Source: Sphingopyxis bauzanensis (GTDB lineage Bacteria; Pseudomonadota; Alphaproteobacteria; Sphingomonadales; Sphingomonadaceae). Taken from it: 64,000 nucleotides of DNA. Positions 1 to 9,424 of the stretch are shown here, in pieces. Where the stretch lies: NCBI RefSeq assembly GCF_002205675.1, contig NZ_NISK01000005.1, positions 62,001 to 126,000 on the forward strand, written 5' to 3'. Position 1 is the stretch's first letter, and every line of letters begins with the position of its first letter. The position numbers and the translations under genes are program-made. Below the pieces are notes generated by a model. The model saw nothing but the letters and a program-made list of their open reading frames with translations. It was not told the origin of the DNA and did no database searches.

Positions 1-1
1 C

Positions 2-289
2 GCCGACGGGGCGCTGAACGGGACGCAGATCGAGCTGGTCGAGCCGATGCACGGCAACACCTCGATCGCGGGGTTTTTGGAGAAGAACCCGGCGGGGGGG
101 CAGCATCATATGTGTTACGAAGTGCCCGACATTCACGCAGCCAAGGCGGCGTTCGAGGCGCTGGGCAAGCGGGTGCTGGGTGAGCCGCGCATCGGGGCGC
201 ATGGGACGTTGATCTTTTTTCTGCACCCCAAGGATATGGGCGGGGTGCTGACTGAGATTATGGAGACGCCGAAGGGCGATCACCGATGA
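2..289 (+). CDS. mce: methylmalonyl-CoA epimerase, C-terminal part (cut by window edge)
   Basis: The reading frame is open from the window edge, so the N-terminus lies outside. The 95 visible residues match the C-terminal half of the vicinal-oxygen-chelate epimerase: QHHMCYEVPDI supplies a metal-ligand His, and the end (GTLIFFLHPKDMGGVLTE) carries the last beta strands and the ligand Glu in LTEI. The family enzyme interconverts (S)- and (R)-methylmalonyl-CoA, between propionyl-CoA carboxylase and the mutase encoded 0.6 kb downstream. Its stop overlaps the next start as ATGA, indicating one transcript. The order and neighbours make the assignment secure despite truncation. Confidence 0.9.
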   Translation, partial: ADGALNGTQIELVEPMHGNTSIAGFLEKNPAGGQHHMCYEVPDIHAAKAAFEALGKRVLGEPRIGAHGTLIFFLHPKDMGGVLTEIMETPKGDHR

Positions 290-900
290 TCTTTTACGAC
301 ACTCCCAATCCCGCTCCCAACCCACGCCGCGTTCGCATTTTCGCTGCCGAAAAGGGCATCGACCTCCCGAGCGAGACGATCTCCATTGTCGCGGGGGAGC
401 ATAAGGTGCCAGCATATCTCGCGATCAACCCGCGCGGCCAGACCCCGGCGCTGAAGCTCGACGATGGGACAGTGCTCACTGAAAGCGTCGCGATCTGCCG
501 CTATCTTGAGGCGCTGCATCCGGGCACGCCGCTGTTCGGCACCACGCCTGCCGAAATCGGCGCGATCGAAATGTGGATTCGCCGCATCGAGCTGATGGTG
601 ATGGAGCCGATCGGCAAGATATGGGTCCACACCCACCCGTTTACGGCACGACTGCCGATCCAGCGGTTTCCCGAATATGGCGAGAGCAATCGCGCGCGCG
701 CGCTCGACGGGTTTGCGATGTGCGATGCGGCGCTTGGATCGTCGCCATGGCTCGCGGGTGATGCGTTTAGCATGGCGGATATCCTGCTGCTCACAACCGT
801 CGATTTTGCCGCGTTCATCGGCATTCCGCTCCCCGAAGACCTCGCCCATTTGCGCGCATGGCACGACCGTGTGTTGGCTCGCTCCAGCGCGAAGGCTTGA
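286..900 (+). CDS. glutathione S-transferase family protein
   Basis: This 204-residue protein has the GST layout: an N-terminal thioredoxin-like half with NPRRVRIF in the first helix and the glutathione-contacting turn [12 protein letters not shown] near residues 65-76, then an all-helical C-terminal half with the N-capping-like [11 protein letters not shown] segment. The family conjugates or reduces substrates with glutathione in the cytoplasm; the substrate cannot be read from sequence. The start overlaps the epimerase stop and the gene ends 11 bases before the mutase, so it is co-transcribed with propionate genes, an unexplained but clear linkage. The long opposite-strand frames here are shadows. 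Confidence 0.88.
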   Translation: MIFYDTPNPAPNPRRVRIFAAEKGIDLPSETISIVAGEHKVPAYLAINPRGQTPALKLDDGTVLTESVAICRYLEALHPGTPLFGTTPAEIGAIEMWIRRIELMVMEPIGKIWVHTHPFTARLPIQRFPEYGESNRARALDGFAMCDAALGSSPWLAGDAFSMADILLLTTVDFAAFIGIPLPEDLAHLRAWHDRVLARSSAKA

Positions 901-911
901 AAGCAAAGATC

Positions 912-3059
912 ATGACCGACAAACCCACCCTCGACCAATGGGTCGCCGCCGCCGCCAAGGAAGTCAAAGGCAAGGACCTGACCTGGCACACCGCCGAAGG
1001 GATCGACGTCAAGCCGCTCTATACCGCGGAGGATGTCACCGCCGACCCCGGCCTGCCCGGTTTCGCGCCCTTTACCCGCGGCGTGCGCGCGTCGATGTAT
1101 GCGGGGCGGCCTTGGACGATCCGGCAATATGCGGGCTTTTCGACCGCCGAGGAATCGAACGCTTTCTATCGCCGCAACCTCGCCGCCGGCCAAAAGGGTC
1201 TCAGCGTCGCGTTCGACCTCGCCACCCACCGCGGCTATGACAGCGACCATGTGCGCGTCACCGGCGATGTCGGCAAGGCGGGGGTCGCGATCGACAGCGT
1301 CGAGGATATGAAGATCCTGTTCGACGGCATCCCGCTCGACCAGATGTCGGTGTCGATGACGATGAACGGCGCGGTGATTCCGATCCTGGCGTTCTTCATC
1401 GTCGCGGGCGAGGAGCAGGGGGTCGATCGCAAGCTGCTCGACGGGACCATCCAGAACGACATTCTGAAGGAGTTCATGGTTCGCAACACCTACATCTACC
1501 CGCCCGAGCCGAGCATGCGGATCATCAGCGACATCTTTGGTTACACGTCGCGCGAGATGCCCAAGTTCAACAGCATCTCGATTTCGGGCTATCATATGCA
1601 GGAAGCCGGCGCGACGCAGGTGCAGGAGCTGGCCTTCACCATCGCCGACGGCATGGAATATGTGAAATATGGCGTCGCGTCGGGGCTCGACATCGACAAG
1701 TTCGCCGGACGGTTGAGCTTCTTTTTTGCGATCGGCATGAATTTCTTCATGGAAATTGCCAAGCTGCGCGCGGCGCGGGTGCTGTGGCATCGCGCGATGA
1801 CGACATTGGGCGCGCAGGACGAGCGGTCGAAGATGCTGCGCACGCATTGCCAGACGTCGGGCGTCTCGCTGACCGAGCAGGATCCATACAACAATGTGAT
1901 GCGCACGACGATCGAGGCGATGGCGGCGATGCTCGGCGGTACTCAGTCGCTGCACACCAACGCGCTCGACGAGGCGATCGCGCTGCCGACCGATTTCTCG
2001 GCGCGCATCGCGCGCAACACGCAGATCGTGATCCAGGAAGAGACGGGGATGACCAAGGTCGTCGATCCGCTCGGCGGATCCTATTATGTCGAGGCGCTGA
2101 CGCAGGAGCTGGTCGACAAGGCGCAGGAAATCATCGACCGCGTCCAGGCCGAAGGCGGCATGGCCAAGGCGGTCGCAGCGGGCTGGCCCAAGGCGATGAT
2201 CGAAACCGCGGCGGCGGCGCGGCAAGCACGCGTCGATCGCGGTGACGATGTGATCGTCGGGGTGAACAAATATCGCAGGCAAGACGAGGATCTGCTCGAA
2301 ACGCTGGAGGTCGATAACGCCAAGGTGCGCGAAGGCCAGATTGCGCGGATCAGGAAGACCAAGGCCGAACGCGACGAGGCGGCGTGCCAGGCGGCGCTGA
2401 CGGCGCTGCGCGAAGGCGCGGCAAAGCCGTCGAGCATCGAGAATAATCTGCTGGCGCTCGCGGTCGAAGCGGCGCGCGCACGCGCGACGCTCGGCGAGAT
2501 TTCGTCAGCGATGGAGGAAAGCTTCGACCGTTACGGCACGCAGCCGACCCCGGTGAAGGGTGTCTATGCAGCGCCCTATGAGGGCGATACGCGCTGGGCG
2601 CAGGTGGTGGACGGGGTCGAGGCGGTCACCCGGCGGCTCGGTCGCAAACCCAAGCTGCTCGTCGCCAAGATGGGGCAGGACGGCCATGATCGCGGCGCTA
2701 ATGTCATCGCATCGGCGTTCGGAGACATGGGGTTCGACATCGTGTCGGGACCGCTGTTCCAGACCCCTGACGAGACGGTAGTGCTGGCGCTCGACAGCGG
2801 CGTCGACGTTGTCGGCGCTTCGAGCCTGGCGGCGGGACACAAGACACTTATCCCCGAACTTATCCACAAACTGCGCGAGGCCGGGCGCACCGACATCAAG
2901 GTGATCGCAGGCGGGGTGATCCCGCCGCAGGACTATGATTTCCTGCGCGATGCGGGAGTGCAGGGGATTTATGGGCCGGGGTCGAATGTTGTGGAGTGTG
3001 CAGCCGACGTGCTGCGCTTGCTGGGGCATAATATGCCGCCGATTGGAGAAGCTGCGTGA
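912..3059 (+). CDS. mcm: methylmalonyl-CoA mutase (adenosylcobalamin-dependent)
   Basis: This 715-residue protein has the length of a full single-chain mutase. The TIM-barrel part carries RQYAGFST and [11 protein letters not shown], with His228 at the place of the conserved active-site His. The C-terminal cobalamin-binding domain shows DGHDRG (His592 would ligate cobalt), then ASSLAAGH and AGGVIP. It isomerises (R)-methylmalonyl-CoA to succinyl-CoA. I chose ATG 912 over an in-frame ATG at 858, because 858 lies inside the GST gene and [10 protein letters not shown] fits the family N-terminus. The gene overlaps bioB by 4 bases. No MeaB-like chaperone gene is visible in the window. Confidence 0.97.
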   Translation: MTDKPTLDQWVAAAAKEVKGKDLTWHTAEGIDVKPLYTAEDVTADPGLPGFAPFTRGVRASMYAGRPWTIRQYAGFSTAEESNAFYRRNLAAGQKGLSVAFDLATHRGYDSDHVRVTGDVGKAGVAIDSVEDMKILFDGIPLDQMSVSMTMNGAVIPILAFFIVAGEEQGVDRKLLDGTIQNDILKEFMVRNTYIYPPEPSMRIISDIFGYTSREMPKFNSISISGYHMQEAGATQVQELAFTIADGMEYVKYGVASGLDIDKFAGRLSFFFAIGMNFFMEIAKLRAARVLWHRAMTTLGAQDERSKMLRTHCQTSGVSLTEQDPYNNVMRTTIEAMAAMLGGTQSLHTNALDEAIALPTDFSARIARNTQIVIQEETGMTKVVDPLGGSYYVEALTQELVDKAQEIIDRVQAEGGMAKAVAAGWPKAMIETAAAARQARVDRGDDVIVGVNKYRRQDEDLLETLEVDNAKVREGQIARIRKTKAERDEAACQAALTALREGAAKPSSIENNLLALAVEAARARATLGEISSAMEESFDRYGTQPTPVKGVYAAPYEGDTRWAQVVDGVEAVTRRLGRKPKLLVAKMGQDGHDRGANVIASAFGDMGFDIVSGPLFQTPDETVVLALDSGVDVVGASSLAAGHKTLIPELIHKLREAGRTDIKVIAGGVIPPQDYDFLRDAGVQGIYGPGSNVVECAADVLRLLGHNMPPIGEAA

Positions 3060-4168
3060 ACCTGAATACGACCCGTTCCCCGGCGCAAGCCGGGGCCCAG
3101 AGCGACATGGCACCGGCGGTTCTGGACCGCCCTGAACCCCGGCTTGCGCCGGGGAACACACAAGAAGCGCGCACTGACTGGACCCGCGACGAAATCTCGG
3201 AGCTGTTCGACCTGCCGTTCGACGAACTGATGTGGGAAGCGCAAAGCGTTCACCGCCGCCACCACGCGCGCGGCGAAATCCAGCTCTGCACCCTGCTCAG
3301 CATCAAGACCGGCGGCTGCGTCGAGGATTGCGGCTATTGCTCGCAGTCGAAGAGCGCCGATAGCGGGCTGAAGGCGACCAAGCTGATGGACGTCCGCGCG
3401 GTCCTGCAAGCCGCGGCGCAGGCGAAGGATTCGGGATCGCAGCGCTTCTGTATGGGCGCCGCGTGGCGCAACCCCAAGGACCGCGACATGCCCGCGATCG
3501 TTGAGATGGTCGAGGGCGTGCGCGCGATGGGCATGGAAACCTGCATGACGCTGGGGATGCTCAGCAAGGAACAGGCGCAGACGCTGGCGGTTGCGGGGCT
3601 CGATTATTACAACCACAACATCGACACCTCGCCGGAAAATTACGGCAATGTCATCACGACTCGGACCTTTCAGGAACGGCTCGACACGCTGGAAGAAGTG
3701 CGCAGCGCCGGGATCAACGTCTGTTCGGGCGGCATCGTCGGCATGGGCGAGACGCGCACCGACCGCGTCGGCTTCATCCACGCGCTCGCGACCCTGCCCG
3801 AACATCCGGGCAGCGTGCCGATCAACGCGCTGGTGCCGGTGAAGGGGACCGTGCTCGGCGACATGCTGGCCGACACCCCGCTCGCCAAGATCGACGATAT
3901 CGAGTTCGTCCGCACCGTCGCCGTCGCGCGCATCACCATGCCGCTGAGCATGGTGCGGCTCAGCGCGGGGCGCGAGAGCATGTCCGAGGCGACGCAGGCG
4001 CTCTGCTTCATGGCGGGCGCGAACAGCATCTTCACCGGCGACAAGCTGCTGACGACGGCGAATGCGGGCGACAGCAAGGATGCGGCGTTGTTTGCCAAGC
4101 TGGGGCTGCGGCCGATGGAGAGCGAAGAGCCGATGCGGCAGAGCGCGCAGATGGAGGCGGCGGAGTGA
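3056..4168 (+). CDS. bioB: biotin synthase
   Basis: A radical-SAM enzyme that inserts sulfur into dethiobiotin. The cluster motif C88-x3-C92-x2-C95 lies in [20 protein letters not shown] and the GETxxDR region further on are typical of BioB. GTG 3056 overlaps the mutase stop and has GGAG about 8 bases upstream. Homology to known BioB begins only near residue 40 ([12 protein letters not shown]). The preceding residues are encoded by a palindromic repeat, and no in-frame ATG, GTG or TTG lies between the repeat and the homologous core, so the product must carry part of it. Placement with a biotin-dependent carboxylase suggests cofactor supply matched to demand. Confidence 0.95.
   Translation: MNLNTTRSPAQAGAQSDMAPAVLDRPEPRLAPGNTQEARTDWTRDEISELFDLPFDELMWEAQSVHRRHHARGEIQLCTLLSIKTGGCVEDCGYCSQSKSADSGLKATKLMDVRAVLQAAAQAKDSGSQRFCMGAAWRNPKDRDMPAIVEMVEGVRAMGMETCMTLGMLSKEQAQTLAVAGLDYYNHNIDTSPENYGNVITTRTFQERLDTLEEVRSAGINVCSGGIVGMGETRTDRVGFIHALATLPEHPGSVPINALVPVKGTVLGDMLADTPLAKIDDIEFVRTVAVARITMPLSMVRLSAGRESMSEATQALCFMAGANSIFTGDKLLTTANAGDSKDAALFAKLGLRPMESEEPMRQSAQMEAAE
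3075..3157. repeat. palindromic repeat element inside the bioB reading frame
   Basis: Two perfect 21-base inverted arms (3075-3095 and 3137-3157, core CCCCGGCGCAAGCCGGGG) flank a 41-base centre. The centre holds a smaller hairpin (GGCGGT at 3115-3120, ACCGCC at 3126-3131). The element lies wholly in the 5' end of bioB, is read without a stop, and contributes about 27 residues. Repeats with this core are scattered in sphingomonad genomes, mostly between genes. Confidence 0.85.
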
Positions 4169-4557
4169 TATTCTCGGCGCTCCTGCTGCTTGCCGCGACC
4201 GCAGACGATCCATCGATCGACTGCGATAACCAGCGCTATCAGGTCGAGATGAACTATTGCGCGGGCAAGGATTATGAAGTCGCCGATGTTGCGCTCAACG
4301 CGCAGTGGAAGCTGACCGCCGCGACGATGCGTGAGCGCGACAAGATGATCGACCGCCGTTACGATACCCAGCCCACCCATTATGACGCCTTGCTCGCCGC
4401 GCAGCGCGCCTGGCTGACCTACCGCGACCAGCATTGTCTGAACGAAGGCTTTGCGGCGCGCGGGGGGAGCATGGCGCCGATGCTGCACAGCGGCTGCATG
4501 GCCCGACTGACCAAGGCGCGGACCGCCGAACTCCAGGCACTTGTCGAGGAATATTGA
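4165..4557 (+). CDS. LprI-like (DUF1311) secreted protein
   Basis: This 130-residue protein has a short hydrophobic N-terminus ([13 protein letters not shown]) that looks like a signal peptide. Four cysteines follow in a DUF1311 pattern: [34 protein letters not shown] and [16 protein letters not shown]. Some family members inhibit lysozyme; others have no known role. It starts at a GTG overlapping the bioB stop and ends in a TGATG overlap with the carboxylase gene. It is therefore embedded in the propionate operon, although a periplasmic protein has no obvious part in that pathway. Confidence 0.8.
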   Translation: MIFSALLLLAATADDPSIDCDNQRYQVEMNYCAGKDYEVADVALNAQWKLTAATMRERDKMIDRRYDTQPTHYDALLAAQRAWLTYRDQHCLNEGFAARGGSMAPMLHSGCMARLTKARTAELQALVEEY

Positions 4558-6563
4558 TGTTCAAGAAAATCCTGATCGCCAACCGCGGCGAAATCGCTTG
4601 CCGCGTCATAAAGACCGCGCGGCGCATGGGCATCGCGACCGTCGCCGTCTATTCGGACGCCGATGCGCGGGCGCCGTTCGTGCAGATGGCCGACGAGGCG
4701 GTGCATATCGGGCCGTCGCCCGCGTCCGAATCCTATCTGGTCGCCGACAGGATTATCGCCGCTTGCAAGGCGACGGGCGCCGAGGCGGTGCATCCGGGCT
4801 ATGGCTTCCTTTCCGAACGCACCAGCTTTGCCGAGGCGCTGGCGAAGGAAAATATCGCCTTCATCGGTCCGCCGGTGAACGCGATTGCCGCGATGGGCGA
4901 CAAGATCGAGTCGAAGAAGCTGGCGAAAGAAGCGGGGGTCAACGTCGTCCCGGGTTTTGTCGGCGAGATCGACGATACCGAACATGCGGTGCGGATTTCG
5001 AACGAGATCGGCTATCCGGTGATGATGAAGGCGTCGGCGGGCGGCGGCGGCAAGGGCATGCGGCTGGCCTATGACGAAAAGGACGTCCGCGAAGGGTTCG
5101 AGGCGACCAAGCGCGAAGGGCTGAACAGCTTTGGCGATGACCGCGTATTCATCGAGAAATTCATCCTCAACCCGCGTCATATCGAAATCCAGATCCTCGG
5201 CGACCAGCATGGCAATGTGCTGTATCTGAACGAGCGCGAATGCTCGATCCAGCGCCGCCACCAAAAGGTGGTCGAGGAAGCGCCGTCGCCGTTCGTGACC
5301 GAGAAGATGCGCAAAGCGATGGGCGAACAGTGCGTCGCGCTGTCGAAGGCGGTCGGTTACTACAGCGCGGGGACGGTCGAGCTGATCGTCAGCGGCGCCG
5401 ACCCGACGGGCGAGAGCTTCTACTTCCTCGAAATGAACACGCGGCTGCAGGTCGAGCATCCGGTGACCGAGGCGATCACCGGCATCGACCTGGTCGAGCA
5501 GATGATCCGCGTCGCCGCGGGCGAGAAGTTGGAGATGACGCAGGACGACATCAGCATCGATGGCTGGGCGATCGAGAACCGTGTCTATGCCGAGGATCCC
5601 TATCGCGGCTTCCTGCCCTCGACCGGACGGCTCGTGCGCTATCGCACGCCGGTTCCGGCATGGGCGGGCAACGAAAGAGGCGAGGATGGCGTGCGCGTCG
5701 ATGCCGGGGTCGAGGAAGGCGGCGAGGTGTCGATCTTTTACGACCCGATGATCGCCAAGCTGGTGACGTGGGGCGCAACGCGCGACGAAGCTGCGGACAA
5801 GCAGATCGCGGCGCTCGACCGGTTCGAGATCGAGGGACTCGGCCATAATATCGATTTCGTGTCGGCGATCATGCAGCACCCGCGCTTTCGCTCTGGCGAG
5901 CTGACCACGGGCTTTATCGCAGAGGAATATCCCGACGGGTTCCACGGCGCCGCGACCGAGGATCATATCGTCCGCGCGCTCGCGGCGATTGCGGGCTTCA
6001 TGGCGTGCGCCGAGGCCGACCGCGCGCGCCGCACCGACGGCCAGCTCGGCGACCGGCTCGATCCGCCCGCCAAGTGGCAGGTCACCGTTGGCGGCGTGGA
6101 GCATAAGGTGAAGCTCGGCCACAAGCATATCAAGGTCGACGGCGACAAGCTCGACATCGCGCTGGAATATACTCCGGGCGACCGGCTGGTGATTGCCGAG
6201 ATCGACGGCAGCGAACTGGCGGTCAAGGTCGCGAAGACGCGCGCCGGCTGGCGCATGACAACGCGCGGGCGCATTCATGACGTGCGTGTGCTGCCGTGGC
6301 ATGTGGCGCCGCTGACCCGGCATATGATTGAGAAGATCCCGCCGGACCTGTCGAAATTCCTGATCTGCCCGATGCCGGGGCTGCTCGTCGCACTGCATGT
6401 GGGCGAAGGCGAAAAAGTCGAGGCGGGGCAGCCGCTGGCGACGGTCGAGGCGATGAAGATGGAGAATATCCTGCGCGCCGAAAAATCGGGGACGGTGAAG
6501 AGCGTCAACGCGGCGCAGGGCGACAGCCTGGCCGTCGACGCGGTCATTCTGGAGATGGAATGA
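4557..6563 (+). CDS. pccA: propionyl-CoA (acyl-CoA) carboxylase alpha subunit
   Basis: This 668-residue protein contains, in order, a biotin carboxylase domain (starting FKKILIANRGEIACRV; ATP-grasp glycine loop ASAGGGGKGM; ERECSIQRRHQK; EMNTRLQVEHPVTE), a linking BT-like region around 450-590, and a C-terminal biotin carrier domain. Lys634 in EAMKMEN is the biotinylation site. It would carboxylate biotin for transfer to propionyl-CoA by a beta subunit, which is not in the window and probably lies upstream. Context with epimerase, mutase and bioB favours propionyl-CoA over acetyl- or methylcrotonyl-CoA. ATG 4557 is preferred to an in-frame ATG at 4434 lying inside the preceding gene. Confidence 0.93.
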   Translation: MFKKILIANRGEIACRVIKTARRMGIATVAVYSDADARAPFVQMADEAVHIGPSPASESYLVADRIIAACKATGAEAVHPGYGFLSERTSFAEALAKENIAFIGPPVNAIAAMGDKIESKKLAKEAGVNVVPGFVGEIDDTEHAVRISNEIGYPVMMKASAGGGGKGMRLAYDEKDVREGFEATKREGLNSFGDDRVFIEKFILNPRHIEIQILGDQHGNVLYLNERECSIQRRHQKVVEEAPSPFVTEKMRKAMGEQCVALSKAVGYYSAGTVELIVSGADPTGESFYFLEMNTRLQVEHPVTEAITGIDLVEQMIRVAAGEKLEMTQDDISIDGWAIENRVYAEDPYRGFLPSTGRLVRYRTPVPAWAGNERGEDGVRVDAGVEEGGEVSIFYDPMIAKLVTWGATRDEAADKQIAALDRFEIEGLGHNIDFVSAIMQHPRFRSGELTTGFIAEEYPDGFHGAATEDHIVRALAAIAGFMACAEADRARRTDGQLGDRLDPPAKWQVTVGGVEHKVKLGHKHIKVDGDKLDIALEYTPGDRLVIAEIDGSELAVKVAKTRAGWRMTTRGRIHDVRVLPWHVAPLTRHMIEKIPPDLSKFLICPMPGLLVALHVGEGEKVEAGQPLATVEAMKMENILRAEKSGTVKSVNAAQGDSLAVDAVILEME

Positions 6564-6791
6564 CGCGGACAGGGCTGGCGCTGACGCGCTGAATGTCGAG
6601 ATTGTACCGGGTCGCCGTGCGGCATCGACCCGGGGGTATCGTATTCCCTGGCCGCAGTGGTCTGTTTTCCGCCGCGCCAGATGGGCACGTATCTGTCCGA
6701 AGTGCTGACGCTGGGTTTTTACGACGCGACCGGCGCGGTGATCCTGTTTGCACCCGACGTTCCGGTCCCCACCGGATCGCGCCTGTTCTGA
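6560..6791 (+). pseudogene. possible decayed or very short ORF after pccA
   Basis: The 295 bases between pccA and the next gene contain no clean gene. An ATG at 6560 overlaps the pccA stop as ATGA but closes after 10 codons. A second frame is open from 6585 to a stop at 6789-6791 and reads as a plausible protein tail (SYSLAAVVCFPP, GFYDATGAVILFAPD) with good third-position GC; possible starts are GTG 6657 or ATG 6681. This may be the remnant of a frameshifted gene at the operon end, or a small protein. I do not recognise it. Confidence 0.3.
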
Positions 6792-6858
6792 ACTTGCTCC
6801 CGGCTTGCTCCCGCTCCTTTCGCCGCTAGGCTGGCGCAAAGAAACAGAGGAGGGGACG

Positions 6859-7866
6859 ATGATCATGCTGAAAGCCGTTTTTGCTGCGGCGGCCTGCGCA
6901 ATGCTTCCACCCGTATCGGCGGTCGCCGCGGCCGCAGAGCCGGGCGACTATGACGTGCGGCTGACGCGCGATCTCGTTTATGGCCGCGCGGGTATCGAAG
7001 CGTCGCGCGATCGGCCGCGGACTCGCGACTTGTTGCTCGATGTCTATCGTCCGGTCGCCGACGGCAAGCCGCTTGCGAACCGTCCCGCCGTCATCATGAC
7101 GTTTGGTGGCGCCTTTCATCGCGGCAGCAAGCGCGAGGAACGCTTTACCGAGGATGGTGCGCAGGACAGTTCGATGGCCGATTACTGCCGGACCTTTGCG
7201 CGCAGCGGTTATGTCTGCTTCTCGATCGAATATCGGCTGACGCAAGAAGATCCGGGCCTCGCGAAATCGATCGACGAAGCGAAGCTGGTGCCCAAGGCGG
7301 TAAATTTGTCGCCCGCCGCGCTCGCGCGTATCGAAATCGTGCGCCAGCGCATGGGCTTGCCGCCGCTCGACGACGGCTCGCGCGAGCAATATTGGCGCAG
7401 CATCCTTGGCGCCGCCGACGATTTGGCGATGGCGACCGGATTTGTCCGCAGCCGCGCGCGCGATTTCGGGATCGATGCCGACCGGATCGCACTCGGCGGC
7501 TTTTCGGCGGGCGCGATCACGGCGCTCAACACCGCTTATGGGATCGGCGCGCCGGTCAAGGCGGTTTTTGCCCTGTCGGGGGGTGTCAGCGGGTATAACC
7601 TGTTCGAGACCGTGCAGCCGGGGATGCCGCCTGCGCTCTTCTTCGTCGCTCAGAATGATCTGGAGGGCATCCAGTCGGGAACCCGGATTGCCATTGCGGC
7701 GCTGACGGCCAAAGGCATCGCCGCCGAAGCTGCGTGGGTGCCCGGCTTCGGCCATTTCTATCCGATGGGTGCGGTCAGCCTGGGCGCCAACGTCAGCCGC
7801 ATTCCCGTTGAAACCCGCATCCTGGCATTCCTAGAAGCCAATCTCGGCGCCAGCGCCAACGAATGA
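6859..7866 (+). CDS. secreted alpha/beta hydrolase (esterase/lipase-like)
   Basis: ATG 6859 has a strong ribosome site (GAGGAGG, 6847-6853). The 335-residue product begins with a signal peptide (LKAVFAAAACAMLPPVSAVAAAAEP). Serine-hydrolase features are TFGGAFHRGSK near residue 80 (oxyanion region), the elbow GGFSAG with Ser216, and a late His299 in GFGHFYPMG. It resembles carboxylesterase or dienelactone-hydrolase-like proteins; substrate unknown. It stands alone, 295 bases after the propionate operon and 64 before a MAPEG gene. An upstream in-frame ATG at 6748 is rejected because the signal peptide and ribosome site fit 6859. Confidence 0.82.
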   Translation: MIMLKAVFAAAACAMLPPVSAVAAAAEPGDYDVRLTRDLVYGRAGIEASRDRPRTRDLLLDVYRPVADGKPLANRPAVIMTFGGAFHRGSKREERFTEDGAQDSSMADYCRTFARSGYVCFSIEYRLTQEDPGLAKSIDEAKLVPKAVNLSPAALARIEIVRQRMGLPPLDDGSREQYWRSILGAADDLAMATGFVRSRARDFGIDADRIALGGFSAGAITALNTAYGIGAPVKAVFALSGGVSGYNLFETVQPGMPPALFFVAQNDLEGIQSGTRIAIAALTAKGIAAEAAWVPGFGHFYPMGAVSLGANVSRIPVETRILAFLEANLGASANE

Positions 7867-7930
7867 CGGTGCCAAGCACCGAATGACCCGCTAGGCTGCG
7901 GGATCAGACCAAATTGGGGGGAGATAGATC

Positions 7931-8338
7931 ATGACTTTGCCAGTAACCGCCTTTGTCGGCGCCGTGTGCGCGCTGTTGCTGCTGTTCACCGCGATGCTGA
8001 CGGTACGCCAGCGCCTGCGTCTCAAGGCCGCGTTCGGCGATCATGGCGATGCGAAGCTTATCGCTGCCAGCCGCAGCCACGGCAATCTGGCCGAACATGC
8101 GCCGATCGTCGTCATCTTGCTCGGCCTGCTGGAAACCGCGCGCGCCAATCATATGGCACTGATGGTCATCGGGGCACTGTTCTTGATCGGCCGCGTCGCG
8201 CATATCGCCGGGCTGCACGCGCCGAGTGAGCCCGGCAAGGCGCCGGTGCCGCGCCAGATCGGGGTGATGGCGACATGGGTCACGCTGTTGGTGCTGGGCG
8301 CGTGGACGTTATGGATGCTGGCGACTGTGAATTTGTAA
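7931..8338 (+). CDS. MAPEG family membrane protein
   Basis: A 135-residue protein with four predicted membrane helices and the family signature RSHGNLAEHAPI (about residues 48-59) in the first cytoplasmic loop. MAPEG proteins include microsomal glutathione transferases; bacterial members mostly lack an assigned substrate. A GGGGAG ribosome site lies about 6 bases before ATG 7931. Transcription is convergent with the cyclase-family gene downstream. Confidence 0.85.
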   Translation: MTLPVTAFVGAVCALLLLFTAMLTVRQRLRLKAAFGDHGDAKLIAASRSHGNLAEHAPIVVILLGLLETARANHMALMVIGALFLIGRVAHIAGLHAPSEPGKAPVPRQIGVMATWVTLLVLGAWTLWMLATVNL

Positions 8339-8375
8339 TCGAATTTGAAGGCGGCTTTGGGGCGGAATCGACAGA

Positions 8376-8400
8376 TTTCCCTCCTTCTTAGGGAGGGGAA
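8376..8400. terminator. hairpin between convergent genes
   Basis: A 9-bp stem (TTTCCCTCC at 8376-8384 against GGAGGGGAA at 8392-8400, one wobble pair) with a 7-base loop sits between the convergent MAPEG and cyclase genes. It lacks a clear T-run on either side, so terminator function is a guess from position. Confidence 0.35.
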
Positions 8401-8460
8401 GCTGGATGCCGACGCCAGTCGATTTCAATCGTTCAATGTGGCGTAAAAGTCGCCTGAACC

Positions 8461-9228
8461 TCAATCCTCGACCAACGCCACCGCCCTAATCCACCCCGCG
8501 CTGGCGCGTTCGATCTTCACCGGAAAGCAGCTGAAGGTGAAACCCGTGGCCGGGATGGCCGACAGGTTGGTGAGCTTTTCGATCTGGTAATAGGGCCGGA
8601 TCCGCCCCGCCTTATGCCCCTCCCAGATGATTGACGGGTCGCGCGTTTCGGCCCAGCGCCGTGCGGTGTGGCTGAACGGCGCGTCCCAGCTCCACGCGTC
8701 GGTGCCGACGACCTGGACGCCGCGCTCCGTCAGATACAGCGTCGCATCGGCGCCCATGCCGCAGCCCTGATCGGTGAAATTGTCGGAGCCGTACATCGCG
8801 CCCGACTGGACGAGCACGATGTCGAGCGGTTGCAGGTCGTGACCGAGGCGCGCGAGTTCGGCCTCGACCTCGGCCCCGCTGACGACATGGCCATGCGGAC
8901 GGTCGGAGAAGTCGAGTTTCACCCCCGGACGAAAGAAGAGGTCGAGCGGCGCTTCATCGATGCTCGGCGCCGGGGTCGTGCCGCTGTCGGTGGTCGAATG
9001 ATAATGCCAGGGCGCATCCATATGCGTGCCATTGTGGGTGCTGAGCGAGAGCATCTCGACCGCCCAGCCTTCGCCATCGGGCAGGTCTTCGCGCGTCAGT
9101 CCGGGGAAGAACATCGCGATCTGTTCCCACGTATTTTCATGGGTCATATAGGTGATGTTGGGGCGCATCACCGGCGGGTCGGAGATGACGTCATTGGTGA
9201 TCGGGATCGACAGGTCGATGAACTGCAT
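8461..9228 (-). CDS. cyclase family metal-dependent hydrolase (kynurenine formamidase-like)
   Basis: This 255-residue protein carries the family signature THNGTHMDAPWHY, with candidate metal ligands His65, His69, Asp71 and His75. The family includes kynurenine formamidase and polyketide cyclase-like enzymes; no tryptophan-degradation neighbour is visible, so the substrate is open. I chose ATG 9228 (MQFIDLSIPI), since family members start at this beta strand and an upstream in-frame start at 9360 would read through a palindromic repeat. It is divergent from the transporter at 9425, with that repeat between them. Confidence 0.85.
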   Translation of the reverse strand: MQFIDLSIPITNDVISDPPVMRPNITYMTHENTWEQIAMFFPGLTREDLPDGEGWAVEMLSLSTHNGTHMDAPWHYHSTTDSGTTPAPSIDEAPLDLFFRPGVKLDFSDRPHGHVVSGAEVEAELARLGHDLQPLDIVLVQSGAMYGSDNFTDQGCGMGADATLYLTERGVQVVGTDAWSWDAPFSHTARRWAETRDPSIIWEGHKAGRIRPYYQIEKLTNLSAIPATGFTFSCFPVKIERASAGWIRAVALVED

Positions 9229-9305
9229 TTGCGCAGTCTGCCACCGGATTGCTGCCACGCCAAGAAGACTTGCGCGGCGGCGTGACACAACTAGACGTAG
9301 CGTAA

Positions 9306-9384
9306 CCATTCGTGTCGAGTGAAGTCGAGACAGCCTGGGTCGTCCATGCGCGCGAGGCATCTCGACTTCGCTCGATGCGAACGG
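9306..9384. repeat. dispersed palindromic repeat, CGAAGTCGAG family
   Basis: The left arm near 9306-9331 (CGTGTCGAGTGAAGTCGAG) and the right arm 9361-9384 (CTCGACTTCGCTCGATGCGA then ACGG) are imperfect inverted copies around a central 30 bases. Related copies lie at 47140-47220, 33993-34072 and, degenerate, 30405-30494. All are intergenic. Confidence 0.7.
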
Positions 9385-9424
9385 AAAGGAAAGAAGCCCG
9401 AACGGGTGGGGGAGCCAGAATTAT

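Noticed and set aside
800-915. Cobalamin riboswitch before the B12-dependent mutase
   Set aside because: Only 11 bases separate GST and the mutase, and no B12-box-like sequence is visible; a riboswitch would have to lie upstream of the window.
501-2282. 593-residue open frame on the minus strand opposite the GST and mutase genes
   Set aside because: High-GC codon bias of the mutase keeps the antisense frame open; the translation is rich in Arg, His and Asp with no fold motifs.
3107-4168. ATG 3107 as the start of bioB
   Set aside because: It lies inside the repeat and has no ribosome site; GTG 3056 has GGAG upstream and a 4-base overlap. It cannot be excluded entirely.
4419-6866. 815-residue open frame on the minus strand opposite pccA
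   Set aside because: Same antisense shadow effect; the plus-strand carboxylase is unmistakable.
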